Origin: an uncultured Flavobacteriales bacterium | GTDB lineage: Bacteria; Bacteroidota; Bacteroidia; Flavobacteriales; BACL11 | Direction of reading: 5' to 3' | Assembly: GCA_905181585.1 (NCBI GenBank) | Contig: CAJIYG010000003.1 | Coordinates: forward strand, 204,702-268,701 | Length of the DNA: 64,000 nucleotides | Shown here: positions 1 to 8,874 of the stretch, piece by piece | Position numbering within the stretch: the first letter of the stretch is position 1 | Layout of the letters: each line of letters opens with the position of its first letter | Notes under the pieces: model-generated | Seen by the model: the letters and a program-made list of their open reading frames with translations, nothing else | Database searches by the model: none | What the model was told of the DNA's origin: nothing | Made by a program: the position numbers and the translations under genes

Positions 1-1
1 A

Positions 2-586
2 ATGAAAAGCTCCGTCAACAGGTAGCTTAATAGCTCTTCTTGCTCCTAATTGTGTAAGTTTATCACATGCTAATTCAATTCCACTAAAACTTCCAGAAAT
101 AACTAACTGCCCGGGACAATTATAGTTTGCAGGAACTACAATTTCATTTATGTCTTTACATACTTTTTCTATCACTTCATTTTCAAGTCCTACTATAGCC
201 GCCATTGTAGATGGAGATATTTCACATGCCTTTTGCATTGCCTGTGCTCTTTTTTGAACAAGAATTAATCCATCTTCAAATTTTAAGAATCCGCCTGCAA
301 CAAGCGCAGAAAACTCCCCAAGTGAGTGGCCAGCTAAAGATCCAGGATTGAATTTCTCGCCAATAACTTTAGCAGTTATAACAGAGTGGAGGAAAATTGC
401 TGGCTGTGTAATTGATGTCTTTTTTAAGGCTTCATCATCATTACCAAACATTACATCAGTAATATCAAAATCTAATACTTTATTTGCGCTTTCAAATAAT
501 TCTTTAGCAATTTTAGATTTTAAATATAAATCTTTACCCATTCCTGCAAATTGTGCGCCTTGTCCAGGAAATACGAAAACTTTCAT
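2..586 (-). CDS. fabD: Malonyl-CoA:ACP transacylase FabD (partial, C-terminus beyond window)
   Basis: Transfers malonyl groups from CoA to acyl carrier protein, the step that supplies the elongation unit for type II fatty acid synthesis in the cytoplasm. The visible 195 residues begin MKVFVFPGQGAQ, carry the nucleophile motif GHSLGEFSALV (Ser about residue 88), the conserved QKRAQAMQ segment, and stop at GAFH, whose His is the usual catalytic partner. About 100 residues are missing beyond base 1. The start overlaps the folE2 stop by one base (TAATG), so its translation is probably coupled to folE2. Confidence 0.95.
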   Translation of the reverse strand, partial: MKVFVFPGQGAQFAGMGKDLYLKSKIAKELFESANKVLDFDITDVMFGNDDEALKKTSITQPAIFLHSVITAKVIGEKFNPGSLAGHSLGEFSALVAGGFLKFEDGLILVQKRAQAMQKACEISPSTMAAIVGLENEVIEKVCKDINEIVVPANYNCPGQLVISGSFSGIELACDKLTQLGARRAIKLPVDGAFH

Positions 587-1605
587 TAAGATATATGAAT
601 TAAACTTGACCATGTTTCATGAGAAACATCAGCACAAAAATTACTATTAGGAGCTAATAGAACAGAAATAGCATCATGTGAGTGAAGTGATTCTTGATGT
701 GAACATATTACTCTAAAATCCTTAATTCTCTTCTCTGCAATAAGTTGTTCGTATAATAATCTAGCAGCATCTTCAACAAATTTAAGATTAGAACCATTTA
801 ATTCTGCAAACGCCATTTCATCTTCTCTTTTTACTACTACTTGGGTTTCTGTATTAAGAGCTCTATCACATATTTCTTGTAATTCTTCTATCCAAAACAT
901 ATCATCAAATTCAATTGAAATTCTTGCAACTGATCTTTGTGAATGAGATACTGTAGCTTTATTTCTATATTTTCTAGCATACTCAGCTAATTCATAAGAA
1001 CAAGGACAAGCTGAAGAATAAACAAAATCAAAATGAATATATTTTTTTAAATCACCTTTTTTATTTAAATCACCTTCTAAGGTAACGTTATAATATTGGT
1101 ACCCTTCATTATCTGATCTAAGTGATTTTTTAATAATGGGATAAGAAAACTTAAGCGCTATTTTAGAATCAAATGTTTTTAATTTATTCTTGTACGCCGT
1201 AAGTACTTTTCCTAATTGATTAATACTAAAAGTGTCATCTTTAAATTCATAAAATGATCGCATAATACGCGACATATTAATTCCTTTTTTGTGTGCCTCT
1301 AAAGATACTGTTCCAGTTACCTTAGTTTCTAATTCTATATTACCACTATCTCTAGTTTTATATTTTAATGGTAATCTAAAATTATGGATACCTACTTGTT
1401 GTATTTCAACAGGAGCACCTTGAATTAGCGAGGAAGGACCGTTTTGTAAATCAGGAAACGTTTCGATATCTTTTTTAGTGGGTTTATAATCCGAGTCATA
1501 TTTTCTATTTGGCTCGTTATATTTTTTCGAATGTTTATTTTCTTCTGGTTTTTTGTAGGAATCTACATCTCCTACCCACTCATATTTTTTTTCGATTTTA
1601 CTCAT
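586..1605 (-). CDS. folE2: GTP cyclohydrolase I type 2 (FolE2)
   Basis: Converts GTP to 7,8-dihydroneopterin triphosphate, first step of folate and other pterin synthesis. The family hallmarks are visible: HKKGINMSR near residue 105, SSACPCSYE near 198 (metal/active-site Cys) and SHSQRS near 220. At 339 residues it is longer than the usual roughly 260-300 because of a charged, lysine-rich N-terminal extension of about 50 residues (KKYEWVG...). The gene is the upstream member of a folE2-fabD pair joined by TAATG and is divergent from mqnB. FolE2 is the FolE isozyme that does not depend strictly on zinc (family knowledge). folC lies far away at about 59.1 kb. Confidence 0.93.
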   Translation of the reverse strand: MSKIEKKYEWVGDVDSYKKPEENKHSKKYNEPNRKYDSDYKPTKKDIETFPDLQNGPSSLIQGAPVEIQQVGIHNFRLPLKYKTRDSGNIELETKVTGTVSLEAHKKGINMSRIMRSFYEFKDDTFSINQLGKVLTAYKNKLKTFDSKIALKFSYPIIKKSLRSDNEGYQYYNVTLEGDLNKKGDLKKYIHFDFVYSSACPCSYELAEYARKYRNKATVSHSQRSVARISIEFDDMFWIEELQEICDRALNTETQVVVKREDEMAFAELNGSNLKFVEDAARLLYEQLIAEKRIKDFRVICSHQESLHSHDAISVLLAPNSNFCADVSHETWSSLIHIS

Positions 1606-1676
1606 TTTTTAATCTTTATTTAATATCAATTTTATAACTAATTTGTTTAATATTTAATGTTGAGTTTAATTATTTT

Positions 1677-1711
1677 TTTGCAAATATACTACCTTTTGTT
1701 TGGTATCTTTG
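1677..1711 (+). promoter_or_regulatory. Bacteroidota-type promoter of mqnB
   Basis: TTTG at 1677-1680 and TATCTTTG at 1704-1711 match the Bacteroidota -33 (TTTG) and -7 (TAnnTTTG) elements, separated by 23 bases. Only four bases lie between the -7 element and the mqnB ATG, so transcription should start at or next to the start codon (leaderless mRNA, inference). Confidence 0.55.
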
Positions 1712-1715
1712 CACA

Positions 1716-2300
1716 ATGAAAATACTAATTTTAGTTGCTACAGAAAATGAAATATTAAGAGAAAATTTTTCTGATTGTAGCATTCTTATTGGTGGTGTCG
1801 GGATGATTAATACAACCTATGAGTTAACTAATTATCTAAGTAAAAATAGTGCTGACTTCGTAATTAATTTAGGAATTGCTGGATCGTTTAAGAAAGACCT
1901 TGTTGTTGGAACTGTGTGTGAAGTTATTCATGATACACTTTCTGAGCTTGGAGTTGAAAATAAAGAAGAGTTTTTAACTTTAAACCAAGTGGGATTTAAT
2001 ACGCAAAATGCTTTCATGGCAAATTCAAGGACTTCACTAATAAATGTTTCTTCTATCACCGTAAATACAGTTCATGGCAATAAAAAAAGTATTTCTAATA
2101 TTTCACAAAGACTCAATCCAGGTATTGAAACAATGGAAGGCGCAGCTTGTATGATGGTTTGTGAAAAGTTTAATATACCCTGCTTACAAATAAGATCTAT
2201 TTCAAATTTTATTGAAGAAAGAAATAAAGAAAATTGGGATATACCATTAGCTGTGAAAAATTTAAATTCCATAGCCAGAGAAATTATTTCTAATTTATGA
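1716..2300 (+). CDS. mqnB: Futalosine hydrolase (MqnB)
   Basis: Cleaves the N-glycosidic bond of futalosine to release hypoxanthine and dehypoxanthinyl futalosine in the alternative menaquinone pathway. The 194-residue nucleoside-phosphorylase-type fold shows the substrate segments INLGIAGSF (about 51-59) and IETMEGAACMMV (about 137-148) followed by QIRSISNFIEER, the pattern of MqnB rather than MTA/SAH nucleosidase. The stop overlaps the mqnD start by four bases (ATGA), and pairing with mqnD is what settles the assignment. mqnA and mqnC are not in the window. Confidence 0.9.
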   Translation: MKILILVATENEILRENFSDCSILIGGVGMINTTYELTNYLSKNSADFVINLGIAGSFKKDLVVGTVCEVIHDTLSELGVENKEEFLTLNQVGFNTQNAFMANSRTSLINVSSITVNTVHGNKKSISNISQRLNPGIETMEGAACMMVCEKFNIPCLQIRSISNFIEERNKENWDIPLAVKNLNSIAREIISNL

Positions 2301-3100
2301 ATTTAAGCTTAGCATTTTCACCTTGCCCAAATGATACATTTATCTTTGATGCATTAGTAAATAAAAAGATTGATACATGTGGCATTAATTTTCAAGTTCA
2401 TATGCATGATGTTGAACAGCTAAATAAGAAAAGTTTAACACAAGATTATGATATTACTAAACTCAGTTTTAATGCTTACTCTTTGTGCTACAAGAAGTAT
2501 ATTATTTTAGATAGTGGAGCTGCATTAGGAGAAAATTGTGGGCCATTATTAATTAAAAATCCTTCTACAATCATAAAACAGAATAGTGTAGTTGCAATTC
2601 CAGGAAAGTATACAACGGCAAATATGTTATTTAGAATGGCTTATCCTAAAATGAACAACACCAAAGAATATTTATTCTCTGATATTCAAGAAAAGGTTCT
2701 AAATAATGATGTCGATGCTGGCTTAATAATACATGAAAATAGATTTACTTATCATGATAAAGGTCTAGAAAAAGTAGTAGATTTAGGCGATTTTTGGGCT
2801 AGTAAAACATCCCTCCCTTTACCTTTGGGTGGTATAATGGTCTCTAGAGATTTAGATCTAAGCACGCAAAGAAAAATTAACTCATTGATAAATCTTAGTA
2901 TTAAATATGCTTTTGAAAACCCAAGTAGTTCATTAGGCTACACAAAGTTTCATTGTCAAGAAATTGATGATGATGTAATAGCTTCACATATAAAGTTGTA
3001 CGTTAATAAATATTCTTTGTCACTTGGAGATATTGGTAGAAAATCAATAAAAGTTTTACTCTCTAATCTAGACTTAGAAACATCAAATATTTTTTTATAA
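2297..3100 (+). CDS. mqnD: 1,4-dihydroxy-6-naphthoate synthase (MqnD)
   Basis: Converts cyclic dehypoxanthinyl futalosine to 1,4-dihydroxy-6-naphthoate, the naphthoquinone precursor of menaquinone. Hallmarks are the N-terminal SPCPNDTFIFDAL (about 8-20), DITKLSFNAY (about 54-63), LGENCGPLLI (about 79-88) and the periplasmic-binding-protein-like fold; length 267 is normal. It overlaps mqnB by four bases and is followed six bases later by an MFS gene, so three genes probably share one transcript starting at mqnB. Confidence 0.93.
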   Translation: MNLSLAFSPCPNDTFIFDALVNKKIDTCGINFQVHMHDVEQLNKKSLTQDYDITKLSFNAYSLCYKKYIILDSGAALGENCGPLLIKNPSTIIKQNSVVAIPGKYTTANMLFRMAYPKMNNTKEYLFSDIQEKVLNNDVDAGLIIHENRFTYHDKGLEKVVDLGDFWASKTSLPLPLGGIMVSRDLDLSTQRKINSLINLSIKYAFENPSSSLGYTKFHCQEIDDDVIASHIKLYVNKYSLSLGDIGRKSIKVLLSNLDLETSNIFL

Positions 3101-3106
3101 GATTTC

Positions 3107-4327
3107 ATGTTTAATAAAGTTAAAAATGTTTTAAGAAAATATGATGTGTTGGATACTCATATTGTACATGTTTTAAAGGCTCAGTTCTTTATTCAATTAG
3201 TGGGAGGTGCATTCTTTTTAATTCTTAATATATTTCTTTCATCTAATGGATTTTCTGATTCAAGTATTGCTAATTTTATTTCATTTAGATTTCTAGCTGT
3301 TATGTTACTTGCCTTTCCTTTAGGGTTTTTTATTAAAGGTCGTAGTTTAAAACCATTTTTTATTTTAGGTAGTGTTGGAGTACCAATTGTAGCTATATTA
3401 ATAGTTGTTTTTATAAATCTTGAGAAAGAAGAGTTTCTGCCATTTTTATTTATTTTCTGGGGAGCAGTTTATACGTGCTTTCAAGTCAGTGTTTTACCTT
3501 ATATAATGCGAAATACGTTAGCAGAGCACCAATCTCACGCAATTTCAATGAGTTTTGCAACTAATAGTTTTGGAATGATTTTAAGTGGTATTCTTATTTT
3601 TCTTCTAAGTAATATCTTTCAAATTGATGACGGACAAAGCTTGATAATGATTTCGTGTCTGGGTTTTTGTGGTATTTATTACCTATTTAAGTTGAATGTG
3701 GATAGCGTACAGTTAAATAAAAACAAAAATGATAAACGTTCATTTAACTGGCTATTAATTTTGAAGGCAGTGATACCTACTCTTATAATTGCAATTGGAG
3801 CTGGTCTTACCATTCCTTTTATTAATTTATTCTTTTTTCATAATTTTGATGTGAAGGCCTCTGATTTTGCTTTAATTGGATCAATGACAAGCATATTAGT
3901 AGCTTTTAGTGCTTTATTTGTTCCAGAAATTAAAAAAAGATTTGGATTTAAAATAGGTATTACTTTAACACAATCTTTAGCTGTTGGGGCATTAATATTG
4001 CTTGCAACAACTGAAATATTTAAAGATTATTGGCTTGCCTACCCAATTGCTCTAGCTTGTTACATGTTTAGAGCACCTTTAATGAACATGGCAGCTCCCA
4101 TGACCTCTGAGCTGACTATGAATTACGTTGGAGAGAAAAACCAAGAGATGCTGAGTGCAATAATGGCTGCTATTTGGAGTGGTAGCTGGTATTTTAGTTC
4201 ACAAATTTTTAGATTTCTTATTGATTATGGTTTTGAGTACTCACACATATTTTATATTACTGCAGTTTTATACTCATTTGGAATTTTAAGTTATTATGTG
4301 TTAATTCTATCATTTGAGAGAAAATAA
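3107..4327 (+). CDS. MFS-type transporter, substrate unknown
   Basis: A 406-residue integral membrane protein with about 12 hydrophobic segments in two halves, the central break falling near residues 195-215 (NKNKNDKRSF). The pattern is that of the major facilitator superfamily; motifs that would name a substrate are not evident. It begins six bases after mqnD and so looks cotranscribed with the menaquinone genes, but I see no reason to assign it a role in quinone synthesis. Confidence 0.75.
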   Translation: MFNKVKNVLRKYDVLDTHIVHVLKAQFFIQLVGGAFFLILNIFLSSNGFSDSSIANFISFRFLAVMLLAFPLGFFIKGRSLKPFFILGSVGVPIVAILIVVFINLEKEEFLPFLFIFWGAVYTCFQVSVLPYIMRNTLAEHQSHAISMSFATNSFGMILSGILIFLLSNIFQIDDGQSLIMISCLGFCGIYYLFKLNVDSVQLNKNKNDKRSFNWLLILKAVIPTLIIAIGAGLTIPFINLFFFHNFDVKASDFALIGSMTSILVAFSALFVPEIKKRFGFKIGITLTQSLAVGALILLATTEIFKDYWLAYPIALACYMFRAPLMNMAAPMTSELTMNYVGEKNQEMLSAIMAAIWSGSWYFSSQIFRFLIDYGFEYSHIFYITAVLYSFGILSYYVLILSFERK

Positions 4328-4340
4328 AATATTTTAATTA

Positions 4341-4348
4341 TACTTTTG
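4341..4348 (+). promoter_or_regulatory. -7 promoter element before the TerB/DnaJ gene
   Basis: TACTTTTG matches TAnnTTTG; a TTTG occurs at 4313-4316, 24 bases upstream. The start codon follows 14 bases after the element, giving a very short leader. Confidence 0.4.
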
Positions 4349-4362
4349 TTTAAAAAAATAAT

Positions 4363-5064
4363 ATGTCAATAGGTAAGTGGTTAGGAGTTGGAGCAGGATG
4401 GTTCTTTGGAGGTCCAATAGGTGCTATTATTGGCTATCATATTGGGAAGAATTTTTTCAATGGTAAAAATGATAATGAAAAAGCATATGAAGTTTCATTA
4501 TTAATTTTAGCATCTTTAGTTATTAAAGCCGATGGTAAAGTTGTTAAATCTGAACTAGAATACGTTAGAGCTTTTTTTCTAAGAACTTTTGGAGATCAAA
4601 AATCTAAAAAATATTTTTCGATTTTTAATAAAATTAATAAACAAGATTTAACAACTCAAATTAGACCTATTTGTTTGCAATTAACCCAATCTGTGAATCA
4701 CGCTTCAAGATTACAGATAATTCATTTCCTGTTTGGTGTTGCGTCAAGCGATAGTGAGGTTCACTCACTTGAGATTAATCTTATTAGAAAGATTTCATCA
4801 TATTTAAATATTAACAGTAGTGATTTTGAATCTATTGAAGCAATGTTTTCAAATGAAATATCCGGAATTGAAAAGTATTATAAGTTATTAGAAATTGATA
4901 AAACAGCAACTAATGAACAAGTTAAAAAAGCGCATAGAAAGATGATAATGAAATTTCATCCTGACAGACTTAAAGGCGTAAGTGATGATATTGTAAAATT
5001 AGCCAACGAGAAATTTTTACTTGTTCAAGAAGCGTATGAAAAAATAATGTTAAATAGAAAATAA
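4363..5064 (+). CDS. DjlA-like co-chaperone: TerB domain plus C-terminal J domain
   Basis: The order is a glycine-rich hydrophobic N-terminus (residues 1-30, probably a membrane anchor with GxxxG spacing), a TerB-like helical domain (about 40-160, with LLILASLVIKADGKVVKSE) and a J domain (about 168-230) with the HPD tripeptide in MKFHPDRL. J domains stimulate the ATPase of DnaK. This architecture matches DjlA (E. coli DjlA is an inner-membrane DnaK co-chaperone), but the protein is shorter at 233 residues. The next gene starts eight bases downstream. Confidence 0.82.
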   Translation: MSIGKWLGVGAGWFFGGPIGAIIGYHIGKNFFNGKNDNEKAYEVSLLILASLVIKADGKVVKSELEYVRAFFLRTFGDQKSKKYFSIFNKINKQDLTTQIRPICLQLTQSVNHASRLQIIHFLFGVASSDSEVHSLEINLIRKISSYLNINSSDFESIEAMFSNEISGIEKYYKLLEIDKTATNEQVKKAHRKMIMKFHPDRLKGVSDDIVKLANEKFLLVQEAYEKIMLNRK

Positions 5065-5071
5065 TTTTATA

Positions 5072-5434
5072 GTGAATAAAAATATATTTGGTGAAAATTT
5101 AGAGGTATGTGGTTTAGAGCCCTTAACAGGATATTTCAGAAATGGATGCTGTGATACTGACTCATCTGATGCGGGATTGCATACTGTATGTGTTATTGTC
5201 ACTGAAGAATTTCTTTATAATTCAAAATTAAATGGAAACGACTTGACAACTCCTGTTCCCGAATGGGGTTTTCCAGGCCTTAAAGTTGGAGATAAATGGT
5301 GTTTATGTGCAACAAGATGGAGGCATGCACAAGAGAATGGATACGCTCCAAATGTTGTTTTAGAGGCAACCAATGAAAAAACTCTAAGTATTATTTCTGC
5401 AGAGACTTTAATCAAATTTTCTCACACAAAATAA
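5072..5434 (+). CDS. DUF2237 family protein
   Basis: A small soluble 120-residue protein rich in Cys and Trp: GYFRNGCCDT (about 21-30), DAGLHTVC, PEWGFPGLKVGDKWCLCATRW (given with breaks: PEWGFPGLKV then GDKWCLCATRW) and GYAPNVVLEAT. These are the signature of DUF2237, widespread and of unknown biochemical function. The start must be GTG at 5072 because no ATG precedes the conserved region. Its stop overlaps the next start by one base (TAATG). Confidence 0.8.
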   Translation: MNKNIFGENLEVCGLEPLTGYFRNGCCDTDSSDAGLHTVCVIVTEEFLYNSKLNGNDLTTPVPEWGFPGLKVGDKWCLCATRWRHAQENGYAPNVVLEATNEKTLSIISAETLIKFSHTK

Positions 5435-5574
5435 TGAGAATATTTTTTGTACTTATATTACTTTTTATTTTTTCTAACTGCAGTGATTCAAAAGTTAGTA
5501 ACTATGATGAAATAGAAAAAGTTTTTGAACAGGATTCAATTAAGTATGAAAAAGGTTATATCAAAACTCATTAA
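5434..5574 (+). CDS. Very small putative lipoprotein (46 residues)
   Basis: The frame reads MRIFFVLILLFIFSNC, a signal sequence ending in a lipobox-like FSNC, followed by a 30-residue polar tail (SDSKVSNYDEIEKVF...). It starts within the stop codon of the DUF2237 gene (TAATG), the same coupling used by other gene pairs here. Small tethered lipoproteins of this kind are common in Bacteroidota. Function unknown; short length keeps confidence moderate. Confidence 0.6.
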   Translation: MRIFFVLILLFIFSNCSDSKVSNYDEIEKVFEQDSIKYEKGYIKTH

Positions 5575-5584
5575 TCAAGCTACT

Positions 5585-5615
5585 AAAACATTGTATAGAT
5601 AAAAAAAAATGTTTT
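5585..5615. terminator. Possible bidirectional terminator between convergent genes
   Basis: AAAACATT (5585-5592) and AATGTTTT (5608-5615) form an 8-bp stem with a 15-base A-rich loop between the end of the small lipoprotein gene and the end of crtZ. The stem is AT-only apart from one pair, so it is weak. Confidence 0.3.
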
Positions 5616-5646
5616 GAGTAATGAGAAAGAGATTTTAAAATTTAGT

Positions 5647-6087
5647 CTACTTAAAAAATTTTCTTGCAACAAATAGCATGCCAAAAGATTCCCCTTCTTC
5701 TTTGTTTTTGTTTTTATGATGAACATGGTGCGCTAACTTTATTGCTTTAATATATCTATTATTAAGCTTTCTAAAAATTTTAATTCTTTGATGAATTATG
5801 ATTTCATGCACAACAAAGTAGGCAAATCCGTAAAGAGTAATACCCATGCCTACCCAAAATAGATCATTAGAAAATGTTGATCCTAGTATAATACAAGCAA
5901 TACCAGGAATAGCAAATATTAGAAAAAAATAATCGTTTTTTTGAAGAACTTTATCGTGATCAACTTGATGATGATCTAAATGAAGATTCCAGAGAAATCC
6001 GTGCATAACATATTTATGTGTGAACCAAGCAAATATTTCCATGAAAATAAATGTGAAAACAATAATTAAAATAGATATCATATTCAT
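5647..6087 (-). CDS. crtZ: Beta-carotene hydroxylase CrtZ
   Basis: Adds 3-hydroxyl groups to beta-ionone rings, giving zeaxanthin from beta-carotene. The 146-residue membrane protein has the di-iron histidine boxes of the CrtZ/sterol-desaturase family: HKYVMHG (about 23-29), HLDHH (about 36-40), HEIIIHQR (about 93-100) and HHVHH (about 119-123). It is the last gene of the carotenoid operon, 11 bases after the unknown gene. Its presence implies a lycopene cyclase elsewhere, since none is found in the window. Confidence 0.92.
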   Translation of the reverse strand: MNMISILIIVFTFIFMEIFAWFTHKYVMHGFLWNLHLDHHQVDHDKVLQKNDYFFLIFAIPGIACIILGSTFSNDLFWVGMGITLYGFAYFVVHEIIIHQRIKIFRKLNNRYIKAIKLAHHVHHKNKNKEEGESFGMLFVARKFFK

Positions 6088-6098
6088 TTAATTAGATT

Positions 6099-6554
6099 TT
6101 AAAATGTTTTGATTGTTGATGTTATATAATCATTCAGCTCTTTGTCTTTACTTAAAGCAATCTTATCAAAGATAAACTTTTCATCTGTACTAATATGTTG
6201 ACTATATAATAAGATTTTTGGGATATTTTTTTGAATACTATATCTTAAAAATCGTATTTCTAAATTTTCAGGATCATTTTTTATAGACTGCTCTAAAAGA
6301 TCTCGACCTATAGAAAACAAAGATATTTTTGAAATAGGATTTAAGGTAAAACGACATTTCATCATATGAAAAACTCCTAAATACGCATTTTCAATATTAC
6401 TAAGTTCTTTTTTGTTTTCAAGAATTATTTTTACGGAGTCACATACTTGTTCTTTTTTAAATGAATCTAAATATGTCTGCCTAAGTGACTGTAGATCCTT
6501 AGCATTAATTTCAAGTTGAAAAGCTATTAAACAAAGTATTATGACAATCCTCAT
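6099..6554 (-). CDS. Conserved-looking secreted protein of unknown function in the carotenoid operon
   Basis: I do not recognise a family with certainty. The 151 residues start with a signal peptide (MRIVIILCLIAFQLEINAK) and continue as an all-helical protein resembling a single TPR-like array (SIKNDPENLEIRFLRYSIQ near 88-106). Two Cys (CDSV, MKCRF) are present. The start overlaps crtB by four bases (ATGA) and crtZ follows 11 bases later, so it is translated as part of crtI-crtB-x-crtZ. A similar small open frame between crtB and crtZ is a known arrangement in flavobacterial carotenoid clusters, which argues for a real pathway-linked role. Confidence 0.75.
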   Translation of the reverse strand: MRIVIILCLIAFQLEINAKDLQSLRQTYLDSFKKEQVCDSVKIILENKKELSNIENAYLGVFHMMKCRFTLNPISKISLFSIGRDLLEQSIKNDPENLEIRFLRYSIQKNIPKILLYSQHISTDEKFIFDKIALSKDKELNDYITSTIKTF

Positions 6555-7387
6555 ACTATAGAGAATTTAATTTTTAAATAAGCCTTTATTAGAATCATAA
6601 ATTTTTGAAAATTATTTACTCTAATTCTTTTTGATAATATTTGACTAGCGGGAATTGCTTTTATTTTTTTGAATAATGTATAATAATAAGAGTAGGCTAG
6701 AAAGACACCTTGCTTAGCATTTTTAGGTAGTTGTTTAATGCCCTCAAGTGCTTTTATAAACTCATTATTGATATCGTTTTCAATTTTTGCTTTTTCTTTA
6801 TCATTAAATTTTTCAATATCTAAGTCTGGAAAATAGACTCTTTTTAATACGCTATAATCTGCGTTTAAATCTCTTAAAAAATTTATTTTTTGAAATGCAG
6901 ATCCAAGAGTACAAGCATATTCCTTAAGGTGATTATAGGATTTTTGGTCGCCAATACAAAATACTTTTAAACACATTAGTCCAACAGCTTCTGCAGAGCC
7001 TTTAATGTATTTTTTATAGCTTTCTATATCATGCTTTTTATTCTCTAAGTCATGTTTCATACTATCAAGAAATAGCTCAATATTTTCCCACTCTAAATTG
7101 TATGTATTTACAACATTTTGGAAACTATTAAGTATTGGGTTAAGACTTATTTTACTTTCAATAGCTTGTATAGTATCAAGTCTAAATTTCTGTAATAAAT
7201 CTTTTTTATCAAAATCATGGAAGCTGTCAACTATTTCATCTGCAAGTCGAACAAAACCATAAATAGCATATATATCGTTATGAATTTCTTTATCAAGCAT
7301 GGATATTCCAAGAGAAAAACTTGTACTATATTTTTTAGTTACAAGCTTGCTACAATCTAAAGAAACTGAATCATAAATTTCTTTCAT
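6551..7387 (-). CDS. crtB: Phytoene synthase CrtB
   Basis: Condenses two geranylgeranyl diphosphates to 15-cis-phytoene. The trans-isoprenyl synthase signature is visible in YGFVRLADEIVDSF (about 43-56, the first Asp-rich DEIVD motif) and in the second motif LGSAFQKINFLRDLNADY (about 161-178, RDLNADY). Length 278 is typical. It starts three bases after crtI and overlaps the next gene by ATGA. Confidence 0.93.
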   Translation of the reverse strand: MKEIYDSVSLDCSKLVTKKYSTSFSLGISMLDKEIHNDIYAIYGFVRLADEIVDSFHDFDKKDLLQKFRLDTIQAIESKISLNPILNSFQNVVNTYNLEWENIELFLDSMKHDLENKKHDIESYKKYIKGSAEAVGLMCLKVFCIGDQKSYNHLKEYACTLGSAFQKINFLRDLNADYSVLKRVYFPDLDIEKFNDKEKAKIENDINNEFIKALEGIKQLPKNAKQGVFLAYSYYYTLFKKIKAIPASQILSKRIRVNNFQKFMILIKAYLKIKFSIV

Positions 7388-7390
7388 AAT

Positions 7391-8863
7391 TTATTTTTTA
7401 GCTATTGATTTGATTATTTCTTCTGCTACTAATTGGCCAGAAATTATTGACGGGGGCACACCAGGGCCTGGAACAGTTAATTGTCCACTGTAGAATAGGT
7501 TTTTAACTTTTCTGTTTTGAATTCTTGGTTTTAAATTTGCAGTTTGCAATAGTGTATTTGCTAATCCATAAGCATTTCCCTTGTAAGCGAAATAGTCTTC
7601 TTCAAAGTTTTTAATGCAATAGCTTTTTTTGTATTCAATATTTTCAACTATTTTTTGTTGGCAATACTTCTCAAGTCTTTCAATTGTTATTCTGAAATAT
7701 TTTTCTCTTAATTCTTCGGTATCTTCTAATCCAGCTGAGATTGGTATAAGAATAAATAAATTTTCTTTTCCTTTAGGAGCTAATTTTTCTTCAGTTTTGG
7801 CAGGGCAGCAAGTGTAAAATAGAGGCTTTTTAGGCCACACTTTTGTTTCATATATTTCAGTTGTAAGTTGTTCCATATCTTCATCAAAAAATAAAGTATG
7901 ATGTTCAAGATTTTTAAGTTTTTTATCAATACCAATATAAAAGAGTAAGGCAGAAGGAGAGAATTCTCTACTTTCCCAATAACTTAAGCTATAATTTCGA
8001 AATTTTGGTTCAATCAATTTAGATTCTACATGAGCATAGTCTGCTGCCGCTACAACAAAGTCAGTTTTTAAGTTTTGTTTAGCTGTAGAAACAGAAGTTA
8101 CTCTGTTTCCGATAATGTTTATTTTTTGAACTTGCTCATTTGTGAAAAATTTCACGCCCCTTTGCTTACATATTTCAGACATACTTTCAATAACTCTTGC
8201 AAAACCTCCAATTGGGTAAAAGGTTCCTTGTTTAATACCTGAATAAGCCATTAAGCTATAAAGGGCAGGAGCACTTTTAGCAGAGGTGCCTAAAAAAAGA
8301 ACAGGAAATTCTAGTAGGCTAATTAATTTTTCATTTGAGAAATATTTTCTAATATGTTTTCTGTATGAAGTCAGTAGTTGAAGCTTATTTGCATTAAATA
8401 ATACATCTTTTTTTAAAAGTTCAGTTATTGATAAACCAGGAGAATTATATAGAAATCTAAGGCCAATACTATATTTTTTTTCTGCGTCGTCCATGAAATT
8501 ATTAAGTTTCACAGCTCCATTTTCTTCATATTTGTCAAACAAAAAGCATATATCTTCCCAATTAGATGGTATCTCCATGGTACTTTCTTTAAACACAATT
8601 TTAAAGCCAGGATCTAATTTTATTAAATCATAAAAATCTTGTGTTTTAAAATCGAAATCTGAAAAGAAATTATCAAAAATCTCTGGCATCCAATACCAGC
8701 TAGGACCCATATCGAAAGTAAATCCTGCTGCCTGAAACTTTCTTGCTCTTCCGCCTAAATCTTCATTTTTTTCAATGACCGTAACATCTAATCCTGCTTT
8801 TGCAAGATATGCTGCTGAGCTTAAGCCTGCAAAACCACTTCCTATTACTATTGCTTTATTCAA
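7391..8863 (-). CDS. crtI: Phytoene desaturase CrtI
   Basis: FAD-dependent desaturation of phytoene to lycopene. The dinucleotide-binding motif GSGFAGLSSAAYLAKAG begins at residue 8 and the C-terminal CrtI signature GPGVPPSIISGQLVAEEI lies near 463-480; 490 residues is the family length. The start is a TTG at 8861-8863 because the FAD motif follows at the proper distance and no upstream ATG exists. It is the first gene of the carotenoid operon. Upstream lies a TTACAAAT element also found before the SDR gene of the light-response region. Confidence 0.94.
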   Translation of the reverse strand: MNKAIVIGSGFAGLSSAAYLAKAGLDVTVIEKNEDLGGRARKFQAAGFTFDMGPSWYWMPEIFDNFFSDFDFKTQDFYDLIKLDPGFKIVFKESTMEIPSNWEDICFLFDKYEENGAVKLNNFMDDAEKKYSIGLRFLYNSPGLSITELLKKDVLFNANKLQLLTSYRKHIRKYFSNEKLISLLEFPVLFLGTSAKSAPALYSLMAYSGIKQGTFYPIGGFARVIESMSEICKQRGVKFFTNEQVQKINIIGNRVTSVSTAKQNLKTDFVVAAADYAHVESKLIEPKFRNYSLSYWESREFSPSALLFYIGIDKKLKNLEHHTLFFDEDMEQLTTEIYETKVWPKKPLFYTCCPAKTEEKLAPKGKENLFILIPISAGLEDTEELREKYFRITIERLEKYCQQKIVENIEYKKSYCIKNFEEDYFAYKGNAYGLANTLLQTANLKPRIQNRKVKNLFYSGQLTVPGPGVPPSIISGQLVAEEIIKSIAKK

Positions 8864-8874
8864 AAGATTTTTTT

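Noticed and set aside
348..650. A 100-codon plus-strand frame at the left end
   Set aside because: Antisense to fabD and folE2, which carry clear motifs.
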